Assembly (NCBI GenBank): GCA_902520575.1
Contig: CABYOG010000014.1
Span: forward strand, 1 to 22,749
DNA: 22,749 bases
Reading direction: 5' to 3'
Source of the DNA: an uncultured SAR116 cluster alpha proteobacterium
GTDB taxonomy: Bacteria > Pseudomonadota > Alphaproteobacteria > Puniceispirillales > Puniceispirillaceae
Shown here: piece by piece, positions 14,861 through 22,749 of the stretch
Position numbering within the stretch: the stretch's first letter is position 1
Layout of the letters: each line of letters opens with the position of its first letter
Notes under the pieces: model-generated
Databases searched by the model: none
The model's input: the letters and a program-made list of their open reading frames with translations, nothing else
Told to the model about the DNA's origin: nothing
Made by a program: the position numbers and the translations under genes

Positions 14861-15787
14861 ATGGACAGAGTTGCTCCCATCACTGTTATCGGCGGGGCCA
14901 ATATTGATATTTCAGCCAAATATAGTTCCGCTGTTGTTGCCGCGGGGGACTCTAATCAGGGGCAGATTTCCACATCTGCTGGAGGTGTAGCGCGAAATAT
15001 TGCTGAAAACCTAGCCCGGCTGGGCTCTGCAGTTCAGCTAATCACAGGGCTAGGTGACGACGGGTTTTCGGTCTCTGTTCGCGCCAGCCTGAATATACCC
15101 CTGCTGGATTTATCAGCCTGTTATGCCCCGCCCAACACCCCTTCAGACAGCTATCTGAGCCTGTATGATATGAAAGGCGAACTAGTCAACGCAGTCAACC
15201 AGATGCGGCTTGTTAACAAATTAACCCCTTCTTATCTGAAGCGTTTTGAAGCGCAAATCACTGGCGCTAACCTGATCATTGCAGATTGCAACTTGCCACC
15301 AGACACCATTTACTGGCTAGCTGTCCTGCCTGACAGGCCAACATTGTTTTTTGATGGGGTGTCTATGGAGAAGATCACGCGTCTGCAGTCCTGCCTTGAT
15401 CGAATTGATGGGCTGAAATGTAACCGGCTAGAAGCAGCTGCACTTCTGAATTGTTCTGTTCGTGCCACCCCGGAAAAGCTTGTAGCCGACCTGCATCAAC
15501 GCGGCGTCGATATTGTTTTACTGTCTCTTGGTTCAGAGGGGGTGCAGTTGGGCAGAGCTGGCCAGCAGCTCCATTTCCCGCTACTTGAGCCGCCACAGAC
15601 CATTGCCTCTGTCGCCGGGGCTGGAGATGCGCTGCTGGCTGGCTTTCTTCACAGCCACTTCAATGGCGCTAGTGACGAGGCGGCTATGCATTTTGGTCTA
15701 CGTGCTGCTCAGTTAAGTTTAACCTGCACAGATGCTGTCCATCCTAGTATCGCCAGCCTTTGTGAAGAACAAACAGGAGCATTCTAG
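14861..15787 (+). CDS. psuK: Pseudouridine kinase (PfkB family)
   Basis: This 308-residue ribokinase-like enzyme phosphorylates pseudouridine to the 5'-phosphate. IGGANIDISAK is the N-terminal strand, GGVARNIAENLARLG the PfkB signature 1 with the sugar-contacting Gly-Gly-x-x-x-Asn, and VAGAGDALLAGF signature 2 with the catalytic Asp. The start at ATG 14,861 follows GAGAGAGG; a GTG 6 nt earlier is possible. psuG starts 3 bp after its stop, which fixes the function far better than family membership alone. Base composition rises sharply here relative to gmd. Confidence 0.88.
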   Translation: MDRVAPITVIGGANIDISAKYSSAVVAAGDSNQGQISTSAGGVARNIAENLARLGSAVQLITGLGDDGFSVSVRASLNIPLLDLSACYAPPNTPSDSYLSLYDMKGELVNAVNQMRLVNKLTPSYLKRFEAQITGANLIIADCNLPPDTIYWLAVLPDRPTLFFDGVSMEKITRLQSCLDRIDGLKCNRLEAAALLNCSVRATPEKLVADLHQRGVDIVLLSLGSEGVQLGRAGQQLHFPLLEPPQTIASVAGAGDALLAGFLHSHFNGASDEAAMHFGLRAAQLSLTCTDAVHPSIASLCEEQTGAF

Positions 15788-15790
15788 CTT

Positions 15791-16708
15791 ATGGCCCCAT
15801 CTCTTCCCCTGAAATGCTCACTCGAAGTGGCAGATGCACTAGCTGCCGGCCAGCCTGTTGTCGCGCTTGAATCAACCATCATCGCTCATGGGCTACCTCA
15901 TCCTGAAAATGCGAAAACAGCGCAATTGCTAGAACAGACCATCCGTGACAGGGGAGCCGTGCCAGCGACCATCGCTGTCCTTGAAGGGGTGGCGACCGTA
16001 GGGCTGAGCGCAGCAGAGTTGGCCCATATCGCTGATCCAGAAACAGAGATATTGAAATTATCGCGGCGCGACTTGCCCTTTGCTTTTAGCCAAAATCGCA
16101 CTGGTGCAACCACTGTTGCCACAACCATGCTGATTGCCGCAGCAGCTGGTATCCGTGTTTTTGCGACAGGCGGTATTGGCGGTGTGCATCGCGGCGCTGA
16201 GGTGGATTTTGATATCTCAGCTGATCTGCCAGAACTGGGACGTAGTGATGTTGCTGTGATCTGCGCCGGACCAAAGGCTATTTTGAACATTCCGGCAACA
16301 TTGGAATATCTGGAAACGCTGGGCGTACCAGTAATTGGCTATCGCTGTGATATGATGCCGGCCTTCTGGTCACAAAGTGCTGATCTGCATGTTGATTACA
16401 GGCTGGACACTGCAGCAGAGATTGCAGCTCTGTGTATACAGAAATGGCGAGCGGGCCTGAATGGCGGTGTGCTCATCGCAAACCCTATTCCACAAGTCAA
16501 TCAGATAGACCCAGCAACGATTGAAACCGCGATCGAGGACGCGCTGGCTTTGGCTGATGAAAAATCAATCAGCGGCAAAGCCCTCACACCGTTTCTGCTT
16601 GACCAAATCAGACATATTACAGAAGGGGCCAGCCTGCATGCCAATAAAGTCCTAGTGCGCAATAATGCTTTGCTGGCGGCGGATATTGCTGTTGAATTGA
16701 CTGGTTAG
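15791..16708 (+). CDS. psuG: Pseudouridine-5'-phosphate glycosidase
   Basis: This 305-residue enzyme reversibly splits the C-C glycosidic bond of pseudouridine 5'-phosphate to uracil and ribose 5-phosphate. Diagnostic segments are ALESTIIAHGLPHPEN, PATIAVLEGVATVGLS, SRRDLP, NRTGATTVATTM and FATGGIGGVHRGAE, all in the usual order, and NPIP near residue 236. The length is typical. It is co-transcribed with psuK, together recycling pseudouridine from RNA turnover. Its last 4 nt overlap the end of the convergent PhyH gene. Confidence 0.94.
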   Translation: MAPSLPLKCSLEVADALAAGQPVVALESTIIAHGLPHPENAKTAQLLEQTIRDRGAVPATIAVLEGVATVGLSAAELAHIADPETEILKLSRRDLPFAFSQNRTGATTVATTMLIAAAAGIRVFATGGIGGVHRGAEVDFDISADLPELGRSDVAVICAGPKAILNIPATLEYLETLGVPVIGYRCDMMPAFWSQSADLHVDYRLDTAAEIAALCIQKWRAGLNGGVLIANPIPQVNQIDPATIETAIEDALALADEKSISGKALTPFLLDQIRHITEGASLHANKVLVRNNALLAADIAVELTG

Positions 16709-17598
16709 AACCCGCGCAAAGGCAGTTCAGCTGGGCGTTGCAGCCAGTTGTCCTCTAGGTATGTGCTGTCACTATCGATTAGATGCAGCGCATAGGCGTA
16801 GCGTGATGTCGCAGACTTGTTTTCATGCGACAAATGTGGCAACCGCCCATGTAAAACAACAATCGTGCCTGTATCTACTTCAAGCGGTGTTGTGCAGTCC
16901 GCTAACGCCGCATCACTCAGCGCGGTCATCACCATTTCATCCCCTTGTCTATGAAAACGCGATTTTAGCGGCGCTCTGTGGCCACCACGTGCAGCCCACA
17001 TACAGCCATTCGCCGTAGTAGCAGGTTCCAGAGCAAGCCACAGACCAATACAGCTTTCCGGTGTGGTATATAAAAAGGTTGAATCCTGGTGGCTATTCAC
17101 CTCACCACCTATAAAAGGCTGTTTGCAGATGACCATCGATTGGAGCAGCAGAGGGGCGTTCAGGCCGATAAGGAACGCCAAATCCGCACACTTATCCTGA
17201 CGTGAGAAATTTGAAAAAACAGGGTCAAGATCATGTAGAGCATGACCAATTTTATTTACAGCCTGCATCTTTGGCTTGATAAGACCCCCTTCCTCATCAA
17301 CGGCTCCCGCTTCCAGAAAACAGCTGATTTGACTGGCTGAGTCCATAAAATAATTTGATGCAGTGTGTGACTGGCCAGATGCTGAAAACACAACCTGATG
17401 CGCCGTCTCATCAAACGACGCAATCAGCTTATCTGTCTGTGCAATCATATCTGCACATTCCTGCGCAGAGGCAAAGCCTTCACAAATTAGAAACCCATCT
17501 TCTAAAAAGGCAGCCTGCATTTCTGCTTGTGTCCTCTCGGTTTTCTCATCTGGCCAGGTAAACCGCCGCGCCGTTGGCAAGACATTAAAATTATTCAC
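16705..17598 (-). CDS. Phytanoyl-CoA dioxygenase (PhyH) family oxygenase
   Basis: This is an Fe(II)/2-oxoglutarate-dependent oxygenase of about 297 residues. GEVNSHQDSTFLY carries the HxD iron ligands, and LHGRLPHLSHENKSATSRYAY carries the distal His and the Arg that binds 2-oxoglutarate. The start is uncertain: GTG 17,598 has GAGGAA nine bases upstream and is preferred, while TTG 17,625 would add nine residues. It is 75 bp downstream of the SDR on the same strand (48 bp if the TTG is used), so probably one operon. The substrate is unknown; bacterial relatives hydroxylate amino acids, osmolytes or secondary metabolites. Confidence 0.85.
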   Translation of the reverse strand: MNNFNVLPTARRFTWPDEKTERTQAEMQAAFLEDGFLICEGFASAQECADMIAQTDKLIASFDETAHQVVFSASGQSHTASNYFMDSASQISCFLEAGAVDEEGGLIKPKMQAVNKIGHALHDLDPVFSNFSRQDKCADLAFLIGLNAPLLLQSMVICKQPFIGGEVNSHQDSTFLYTTPESCIGLWLALEPATTANGCMWAARGGHRAPLKSRFHRQGDEMVMTALSDAALADCTTPLEVDTGTIVVLHGRLPHLSHENKSATSRYAYALHLIDSDSTYLEDNWLQRPAELPLRGF

Positions 17599-17673
17599 TG
17601 TTTCTGTTTCCTCACGATTACTCAATCACCTGAAAAGATAGCGGGTTTAGACAGCTTATGACAAGGACTAGCT

Positions 17674-18420
17674 TCAAGCGATTGTTCCACCGTCAACGAT
17701 GAAGGGCTGGCCGGTAGCATAAGCTCCAGAATCTGATAACAGGTATAGAATGAGGGCTGTAATTTCATCCGGCTGGCCTAATCGCCCCATTGGCTGGCGG
17801 CTGACGAACCATTCTCGAGCCTTTTCAGCGGAGCCCAATTTTTCTGCCAACGCAGCCATCCTGGTATGCAAAGACGGCGTTTCAATTGTTCCCGGGCAAA
17901 TCGCATTACACCTAATCCCATCTGCCATATAGTCCACCGCCACAGATTTTGTCAGCCCGATAACAGCTGCCTTAGATGCACCGTAACCTGCCCGAAATGG
18001 AAACCCTTTTACCGATGACGCTAAAGACGCCATATTAACAATACTGCCGCCCCTTTGCCGAATAAGGCCTGGAATCACCGCGTGAAGGACATAAAACATA
18101 CTGTCAAGATTTACTGCAAAAGACCGATGCCAGTTTTCAATACTGGTCTGGGTAAGCTTTCCGTGATGCACCCAACCTGCCATATTCACAACCCCATCAA
18201 AGTCAGGCTGGTCAGCAAAATAAGCCTGCACATCTGCATTAATTGTGACATCCAGAAGAGCTGTATTAACACCGTTCTGCGCAAGATTTTCTAAGCCATC
18301 TGAGACCAAGTCTGTAGCATAAACCTGTGCACCGGCCGCTGCGGCCATCCTGGCCACGCTATGTCCCATGCCTGCCGCAGCCCCGCTGATAAATATTCGT
18401 TTATCCTGAAGTGAAATCAT
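17674..18420 (-). CDS. SDR dehydrogenase of the DHRS6 / keto-deoxy-fuconate dehydrogenase type
   Basis: A classical SDR of 248 residues. SGAAAGMG is the dinucleotide loop (about 10-17), ATDLVSD places Asp for NAD, NMAG follows, then Ser in VNMASLAS and YGASK as the active-site Tyr and Lys. CPGTIETPSL and the end region RQPMGRLGQPDEI are typical of the subgroup with human DHRS6 and 2-keto-3-deoxy-L-fuconate dehydrogenases, so a hydroxy-acid substrate is likely. GAGAG precedes the ATG. It leads the minus-strand pair with PhyH and is divergent from the PLP enzyme at 18,508. Confidence 0.85.
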   Translation of the reverse strand: MISLQDKRIFISGAAAGMGHSVARMAAAAGAQVYATDLVSDGLENLAQNGVNTALLDVTINADVQAYFADQPDFDGVVNMAGWVHHGKLTQTSIENWHRSFAVNLDSMFYVLHAVIPGLIRQRGGSIVNMASLASSVKGFPFRAGYGASKAAVIGLTKSVAVDYMADGIRCNAICPGTIETPSLHTRMAALAEKLGSAEKAREWFVSRQPMGRLGQPDEITALILYLLSDSGAYATGQPFIVDGGTIA

Positions 18421-18507
18421 TTTTCTCTCGGCCTTTAATTGTCCGCCCTGCTAAAGTCATATCAACTAAACGTATATTCATCAGAACTGATCGTGGAAGG
18501 CAAGTTA

Positions 18508-19671
18508 ATGACAGTCAACAAAATTCACGCGGATTCAGAATTGGGGTTTGATGTGCCCGCGCTGCCTGGTATGGCAATAAGTGACATACAAACCCCTTGT
18601 CTGATAATTGATATGGGAAACTTTGACGAAAATCTAAGGCGGATGGCTGAGGTAATTGCGCCATATAGTGTCTCATTGCGGCCGCATGCCAAAATGCATA
18701 AATCGATTGATGTTGCTCGCCAGCAGCTAGCTCAAAGCGAAACCACCGGCATATGCTGCCAGAAAGTCTCAGAAGCAGAAGTTTTCGCCAGAGCAGGTAT
18801 AAGCGATATACTGATCACTAATCAGGTCTGTGATCAGGTGAAAATAGAACGGCTCGCTGGCATTGCTGCACTGGGATGCAGGTTGTCTGTATGCGTTGAT
18901 AATAAGGCGAATATCGATGCGCTTTCAGCGGAAGCAAAAAAGCGGAATGTGCATATCCATTGTCTTGTTGAACTGGATTGCGGGGCTGGGCGTTGCGGTG
19001 TGGCAGATGCAGAGCAGGCCACAGAGCTAGCCACTTCTATCAAAGAGGCAGAACATTTGATTTTTGATGGTCTTCAGGCCTATCAAGGCAGCATACAGCA
19101 TGAACTAGATCACGAGCAGCGCAAAACAGAGCTGGATGCGGTAATTGAACAAGTGAAAGCTTGTCTGGATAGTCTAGCAGCAGCTGGACTCAGCTGCTCT
19201 GTTGTAAGCGGCGGCGGCACAGGCAGTTTTTTGTTTGAAGCCTCATCTGGCGTATATACAGAGGTTCAATGTGGGTCTTACGTCTTTATGGATGCTGATT
19301 ATGGCCGGATTCATAATCAGGATGGCAAAAGACTGGATAAGGCAGACTGGAAAAATGCGTTGTTTATTTTAACCAGTATCATGAGTACATCTAAAGATGG
19401 TCAAGCAGTTTGTGATGCAGGCCTGAAAGTACAGTCTATTGACAGCGGCCTTCCTGTGATTTTTGGCCGTGATGACATCGCTTACATAAATTGTTCAGAT
19501 GAACATGGAGTCATTGAGGATAAACAGAATAAATTGAAGATAAATGACAAATTACATCTCATACCCGGTCATTGCGACCCCACTTGTAATTTACATGACT
19601 GGTATGTTTGCGTACGTGATGGAGTAGTTGTGGACCTATGGCCTGTGAGCGCCAGAGGAAAGGCGTTGTGA
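18508..19671 (+). CDS. DSD1/D-threonine-aldolase-type PLP enzyme
   Basis: This 387-residue protein has the alanine-racemase-like barrel of D-threonine aldolase, D-serine dehydratase and 3-hydroxyaspartate aldolase. TPCLIIDMGNFDENL opens the barrel, and RPHAKMHKS holds the PLP Lys near residue 57. ELDCGAGRCG, VSGGGTGSF (phosphate binding) and YVFMDADYG follow, and PGHCDPTCNLHDWY has the His and Cys that bind the metal. ATG 18,508 is chosen for GGAAGG seven bases upstream; an upstream TTG frame lacks one. The members differ in substrate, and D-threonine, D-serine and beta-hydroxyaspartate are all possible. With the neighbouring hydroxylase and SDR it could form a hydroxy-amino-acid catabolic set. 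Confidence 0.87.
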   Translation: MTVNKIHADSELGFDVPALPGMAISDIQTPCLIIDMGNFDENLRRMAEVIAPYSVSLRPHAKMHKSIDVARQQLAQSETTGICCQKVSEAEVFARAGISDILITNQVCDQVKIERLAGIAALGCRLSVCVDNKANIDALSAEAKKRNVHIHCLVELDCGAGRCGVADAEQATELATSIKEAEHLIFDGLQAYQGSIQHELDHEQRKTELDAVIEQVKACLDSLAAAGLSCSVVSGGGTGSFLFEASSGVYTEVQCGSYVFMDADYGRIHNQDGKRLDKADWKNALFILTSIMSTSKDGQAVCDAGLKVQSIDSGLPVIFGRDDIAYINCSDEHGVIEDKQNKLKINDKLHLIPGHCDPTCNLHDWYVCVRDGVVVDLWPVSARGKAL

Positions 19672-19685
19672 GACTCACTACAAAT

Positions 19686-19707
19686 ACTTTCTCTTTTCAA
19701 AGAAAGT
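19686..19707 (+). terminator. Weak hairpin after the PLP enzyme gene
   Basis: ACTTTCT (19,686-19,692) and AGAAAGT (19,701-19,707) form a perfect 7-bp AT-rich stem with an 8-nt loop, 15 bp after the stop. Only a short GTT follows, so termination by this hairpin is uncertain. Confidence 0.3.
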
Positions 19708-20030
19708 GTTAAAGCAAGCTTGTAATAACGTGCAAAAGGGCCATACCTACGTGCTTATAGCATCGCTTCAACAGAGTATGGTAGAAGTGTCCCTTTGGAA
19801 GGATTCATCAGCCAAATGGGTCAATCCTGCGGCGGCACTCTTCGCAGGCTTGCAATGTATCTGGATAGCTTGAAGATAGATTCCACCTGTCGCTCTGCAT
19901 TGGGATTGGTGTCTTTTAGTGTTGCAGATAAGAGCTGTATTAGTAATGCCTCATGCCAATATTTTCAACTTTACAAAGAGTGTATCTGAAAGGCATTTTA
20001 GTGTGTTTATCCCAATCAAATTTTAGGGTT
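19708..20030. other. Intergenic stretch without a supported gene
   Basis: A 64-codon open frame (19,795-19,989, TTG start) has no ribosome site or motif and I do not support it. No tRNA, repeat or strong structure was seen. It separates the GC-richer block from the convergent mtnA. Confidence 0.4.
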
Positions 20031-21113
20031 TCACGGCTTGATAGCCGCTATAGCTTTGCGTTCTGGTGACACAACTCCCTTGTCTGTGATAAGGCCGGTA
20101 ACATATCGTGCAGGAGTAATATCAAAAGCAGGGTTTGCGGCAGCAATACCCTCAGTGGTAATGCGGATTGTCTCTATTTGTCCAGTAGAAGTCATCCCTG
20201 ACATTTGCAGCACTTCATTTTCTGAGCGTTCTTCAATTGGGATTTTCAAGCCATCATTAATGTTGAAATCAATGGTGGAAACTGGCAGCGCTGCATAAAA
20301 TGGTACATTATTATCAGCAGCTGCCAATGCTTTAAGATATGTTCCAATCTTGTTGCAGACATCACCAGTCGCAGTAGTTCGGTCAGAACCCACTATGACC
20401 ATGTCAACCTTGCCATGCTGCATCAAATGACCGCCAGCATTATCAACAATTAGCGTGTTAGGAATGTTATTATGAAATAGTTCCCATGAAGTAAGAGCAG
20501 CCCCCTGATTACGAGGGCGTGTTTCATCCACCCAGACCTCAATATCAATACCCTGTTCAGCCGCTTCATACATGGGTGCAGTTGCCGTTCCACGGTCAAC
20601 AGTCGCAAGCCAACCCGCATTGCAATGCGTCAGGATACGTACTGGACTGCCATCAGTTTTTTTCTCGGCAATATTGCGAATGACATCTACTCCAAATTTG
20701 CCAATCTGGGTGTTTGTTGCAACATCTTCATCTGCCATTTTCATGGCCAGTTGCCAAGCAGCTTCAACTCGGCTATCTTGCGGAAGAGCTTTAAGTTTAG
20801 CGGCAACAATTCGGCACGCCCATTCCAAATTTACGGCAGTGGGCCGTGTGGCTACAAGCCTGGAATAAGTCTCATCTATAGCTTGATTGGAACAGTTTTT
20901 CTGAATGGAAATGGCAAACCCAAAGGCTGCTGTTACTCCGATCAGAGGAGCACCCCGGACATACATATCACGAATAGAAATAATGCTTTGCTCAAGATTA
21001 GCTAAAGTAACAATTTCAAGGAGGTGAGGAAGTTTCCTTTGGTCGATGATTTTGACCTTTCCATCCTTCCTTTCTCTCCAGATCGAGCGGTACGGATTTC
21101 CTTGAATGAGCAT
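20031..21113 (-). CDS. mtnA: S-methyl-5-thioribose-1-phosphate isomerase
   Basis: This full-length 360-residue enzyme of methionine salvage isomerises 5-methylthioribose 1-phosphate to the ribulose phosphate. Family segments are MYVRGAPLIGVTAAFG, ILTHCNAGWLAT with the catalytic Cys, WVDETRPRNQGAALT, and VGSDRTTATGDVCNKIGTY with the catalytic Asp. The C-terminus FDITPARYVTGLITDKG is also typical. It is divergent from mtnP, with 112 bp between start codons, so the two probably share a control region; I see no recognisable riboswitch in it. Confidence 0.95.
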   Translation of the reverse strand: MLIQGNPYRSIWRERKDGKVKIIDQRKLPHLLEIVTLANLEQSIISIRDMYVRGAPLIGVTAAFGFAISIQKNCSNQAIDETYSRLVATRPTAVNLEWACRIVAAKLKALPQDSRVEAAWQLAMKMADEDVATNTQIGKFGVDVIRNIAEKKTDGSPVRILTHCNAGWLATVDRGTATAPMYEAAEQGIDIEVWVDETRPRNQGAALTSWELFHNNIPNTLIVDNAGGHLMQHGKVDMVIVGSDRTTATGDVCNKIGTYLKALAAADNNVPFYAALPVSTIDFNINDGLKIPIEERSENEVLQMSGMTSTGQIETIRITTEGIAAANPAFDITPARYVTGLITDKGVVSPERKAIAAIKP

Positions 21114-21225
21114 GATTAAATTCCCGCATAAAAGATATAGACACTTGAAATTAGTCTACAATAAATGGATTGTTTAACAATAACGTATCTTGAAGAATGC
21201 ACCGCGTTCCAGTGAGGGAAGTCGC

Positions 21226-21918
21226 ATGAGGGAAAATAATCTAGTGCTTGGCATCATAGGTGGTTCGGGAATATATGATATTGATGATGTTGAGAATGGC
21301 GAGTGGGTAAAGGTTGCTACCCCTTATGGGGACCCTTCGGATGAAATTTTTACTGGTTCACTAAATGCCATCAAAGTAGCGTTTCTTCCTCGGCATGGCA
21401 GGGGACATCTCTATTCGCCTAGTACTGTGCCGTATCAAGCGAATGTCTATGCTATGAAATCCCTTGGTGTCACCGATATTTTATCCATTTCCGCCTGTGG
21501 CAGTTTGCGTGAAGATTATAAGCCAGGTGAATTTGTGATAGTTGATCAATTCATTGACCGCACATTTTCGCGCAAGAAAACCTTCTTTGACGGTGATTGC
21601 GTGGCACATGTAAGTGTGGCACATCCGGTTTGTAGGCGACTTGGTAAAATGGCGCAACAGGCAATGAAAGCACTAAATATTCCCCACTATGATCGAGGAA
21701 CATATATGACTATGGAAGGTCCTCAGTTCTCAACCATGGCGGAATCCTTACTCTACAAAGACAGTTGGGGTTGCGACGTGATTGGCATGACAAATATGCC
21801 AGAAGCAAAACTTGCCCGTGAAGCTGAAATTTGCTATGCGTCCATCGCCCAGTTTTGCTGTTACTCTTTCGTCAAAAAGTGGGTATGGGTAACGGCCCAA
21901 TTTATCGTACATCACTAA
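21226..21918 (+). CDS. mtnP: S-methyl-5'-thioadenosine phosphorylase, 3' truncated
   Basis: GIIGGSGIYDI, LPRHGRGH, ISACGSLR, YMTMEGPQFST and GMTNMPEAKLAREAEICYAS are unmistakable MtnP segments: phosphate, ribose and adenine contacts of the phosphorylase that splits methylthioadenosine into adenine and methylthioribose 1-phosphate. The start ATG 21,226 follows GAGGGA. After about residue 208 (SIA, near 21,849) the usual MVTDYDCWH continuation and about 80 further residues are missing. The frame runs on through antisense ppx sequence to a stop at 21,916. The adenine-binding Asp lies in the lost part, so the product should be inactive. This is either a real deletion/inversion or a chimeric join. 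Confidence 0.88.
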   Translation: MRENNLVLGIIGGSGIYDIDDVENGEWVKVATPYGDPSDEIFTGSLNAIKVAFLPRHGRGHLYSPSTVPYQANVYAMKSLGVTDILSISACGSLREDYKPGEFVIVDQFIDRTFSRKKTFFDGDCVAHVSVAHPVCRRLGKMAQQAMKALNIPHYDRGTYMTMEGPQFSTMAESLLYKDSWGCDVIGMTNMPEAKLAREAEICYASIAQFCCYSFVKKWVWVTAQFIVHH

Positions 21919-21999
21919 ACGTATTGAATTTGAGCCTATATCAATTACTGCGATATGTTCTGCTTTTGCTTTAGATTTATTTTTTTGAATTTGTTTCAT
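21846..21999 (-). pseudogene. ppx: Exopolyphosphatase 5' fragment, truncated at the mtnP joint
   Basis: From ATG 21,999 the frame reads about 50 residues of Ppx/GppA: a Lys-rich start, then IAVIDIGSNSIRLVMYD (phosphate-1 motif of the ASKHA fold), YPYPLFDERVTAKLGDG. At that point the expected glycine loop is lost and the reading passes into antisense mtnP, stopping near 21,748. A full Ppx has 300-500 residues, so over 80% is missing. It follows ppk1 by 11 bp on the same strand, the usual ppk-ppx order in alphaproteobacteria. Confidence 0.85.
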
Positions 22000-22010
22000 C
22001 GCTAATTATT

Positions 22011-22749
22011 TTAGTTATTAAAATGTTCAGAACCGCTTCCTTGGCCTGATAAACTTATCGTTTTCATGAAAAAGTCATGAGAAGAAAAATTCTTCGTTTT
22101 GGGAACAATTGGTATATAACGCCCATCATCTTTTAGCTCCCAGCAATTTACATTATCATTGATTAATGCGGGTATAATTTGCTCAAAAAATTGTTTTCTT
22201 AAAGTAGTGTTAAGAATAGGCAAAAAAACTTCAATTCTATTGAAAAAGTTCCTGTGCATTAAATCAGCTGAAGATAAAAACAATTCATTTTGTTTTGAGC
22301 CCATAGCACCACCATTCCCAAAAACATAGAAACGGCCATGCTCCAAAAAGCGACCAATAATTGAGAACACCTTGATATTTTCAGACATACCAATAACTCC
22401 GGGCCTCAAACCACAGATGCCCCTAACAAATAGTGTAATTTCAACACCAGCATTTGATGCATCATAAAGTTTTTCAATAATTGTTTTTTCTTGAAGCGCA
22501 TTAGCTTTTCCCAAAAAAAACGCTGGTTTTCCTGCTTTGGCATTCCTAATTTCGTTATCCAAGCAATCTAAGAACCACTGATGTGATGAGTTAGGTGATA
22601 TTTTCGAATGAACTAAATTATCTGGTTGGATGTAACTGGTTAGAAAATTAAATATCAGTCTCACATCCTCACAAATAGATTTTTCACATGTAAAAAATGA
22701 AAAGTCAGTATATGTCTCGGAGTTTGTGGGGTGATAGTTGCCAGTTCCA
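22011..22749 (-). CDS. ppk1: Polyphosphate kinase 1, C-terminal part
   Basis: The frame is open to the window edge (about 245 residues seen); the N-terminal two thirds lie outside. GTGNYHPTNSETYTDFSFF leads into the C1 domain end. PAFFLGKANALQEKTIIEKLYDAS, FVRGICGLRPGV, and the C2 motif HGRFYVFGNGG with SSADLMHRNFFNRIEV are the conserved catalytic region, so the enzyme (ATP-dependent polyphosphate synthesis) appears intact as far as seen. The tail GSGSEHFNN ends at TAA 22,011. The DNA is clearly more AT-rich than mtnA/mtnP. Confidence 0.93.
   Translation of the reverse strand, partial: GTGNYHPTNSETYTDFSFFTCEKSICEDVRLIFNFLTSYIQPDNLVHSKISPNSSHQWFLDCLDNEIRNAKAGKPAFFLGKANALQEKTIIEKLYDASNAGVEITLFVRGICGLRPGVIGMSENIKVFSIIGRFLEHGRFYVFGNGGAMGSKQNELFLSSADLMHRNFFNRIEVFLPILNTTLRKQFFEQIIPALINDNVNCWELKDDGRYIPIVPKTKNFSSHDFFMKTISLSGQGSGSEHFNN

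Noticed and set aside
19795..19989. 64-codon hypothetical gene
   Set aside because: TTG start, no ribosome site, no recognisable composition or motif; treated as noncoding.
21114..21225. SAM or SAH riboswitch between mtnA and mtnP
   Set aside because: The 112-bp gap is AT-rich and lacks the paired stems and conserved cores of the known classes.

Overview
The window looks like an alphaproteobacterial chromosome segment, probably marine. The ppx start, the cytochrome c, the NrtS-like protein and the PhyH/SDR/PLP gene set all read that way, but no 16S or other strong marker is present, so the organism is an inference. Base composition falls into three blocks: an AT-rich accessory region from about 1 to 14.8 kb, a richer block from about 14.86 to 19.7 kb (psuK to the PLP aldolase), then an intermediate mtnA/mtnP block. 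Beyond about 21.85 kb the DNA is AT-rich again (ppk1/ppx).

Region 1 (1-10,940) is a tRNA-Arg integration hotspot. An intact tRNA-Arg(CCG) lies at 723-799. To its left, on the minus strand and running off the window, is a PDDEXK nuclease of the NucS/DUF91 kind. To its right, in direct orientation, are three copies of the tRNA 3' half, at 5142-5186 (44/45 identical), 8466-8497 (decayed) and 10,891-10,940 (45/50). They split the DNA into three small modules of about 4.3, 3.3 and 2.4 kb. Module 1 holds an H-NS-like small protein, a methyltransferase, a HAD-Nudix fusion, PseI, a frameshifted hypothetical gene and a GIY-YIG remnant. Module 2 holds two small membrane proteins, kynureninase and an SDR. 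Module 3 holds an MFS and an EamA transporter. No integrase is visible. Modules 1 and 2 share sequence at their right ends, and weakly at their left ends, beyond the tRNA core. In modules 2 and 3 a conserved noncoding leader (called A and B here) stands upstream of three separate minus-strand cargo genes. In module 2 the leader is split by kynU.

Region 2 (10,941-14,830) begins with three helically phased ACCCAC(G/T) repeats just after the last tRNA copy, like integrase arm sites. It then holds a long gene-poor stretch, a secreted cytochrome c, a decayed yqaA, a frameshifted small membrane gene, an NrtS-like gene, a hypothetical gene and a lone gmd.

Region 3 (14,861-19,671) is compact. psuK-psuG (pseudouridine breakdown) converges on a PhyH dioxygenase/SDR pair, and a DSD1-type PLP enzyme is divergent from that pair.

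Region 4 (19,672-22,749) has mtnA and mtnP, divergent genes of methylthioadenosine salvage. mtnP is cut off and joined head-to-head to the 5' part of ppx, followed by ppk1 running off the window. The joint carries a 12-bp sequence that fits either gene, so it is a real rearrangement or an assembly/amplification chimera.
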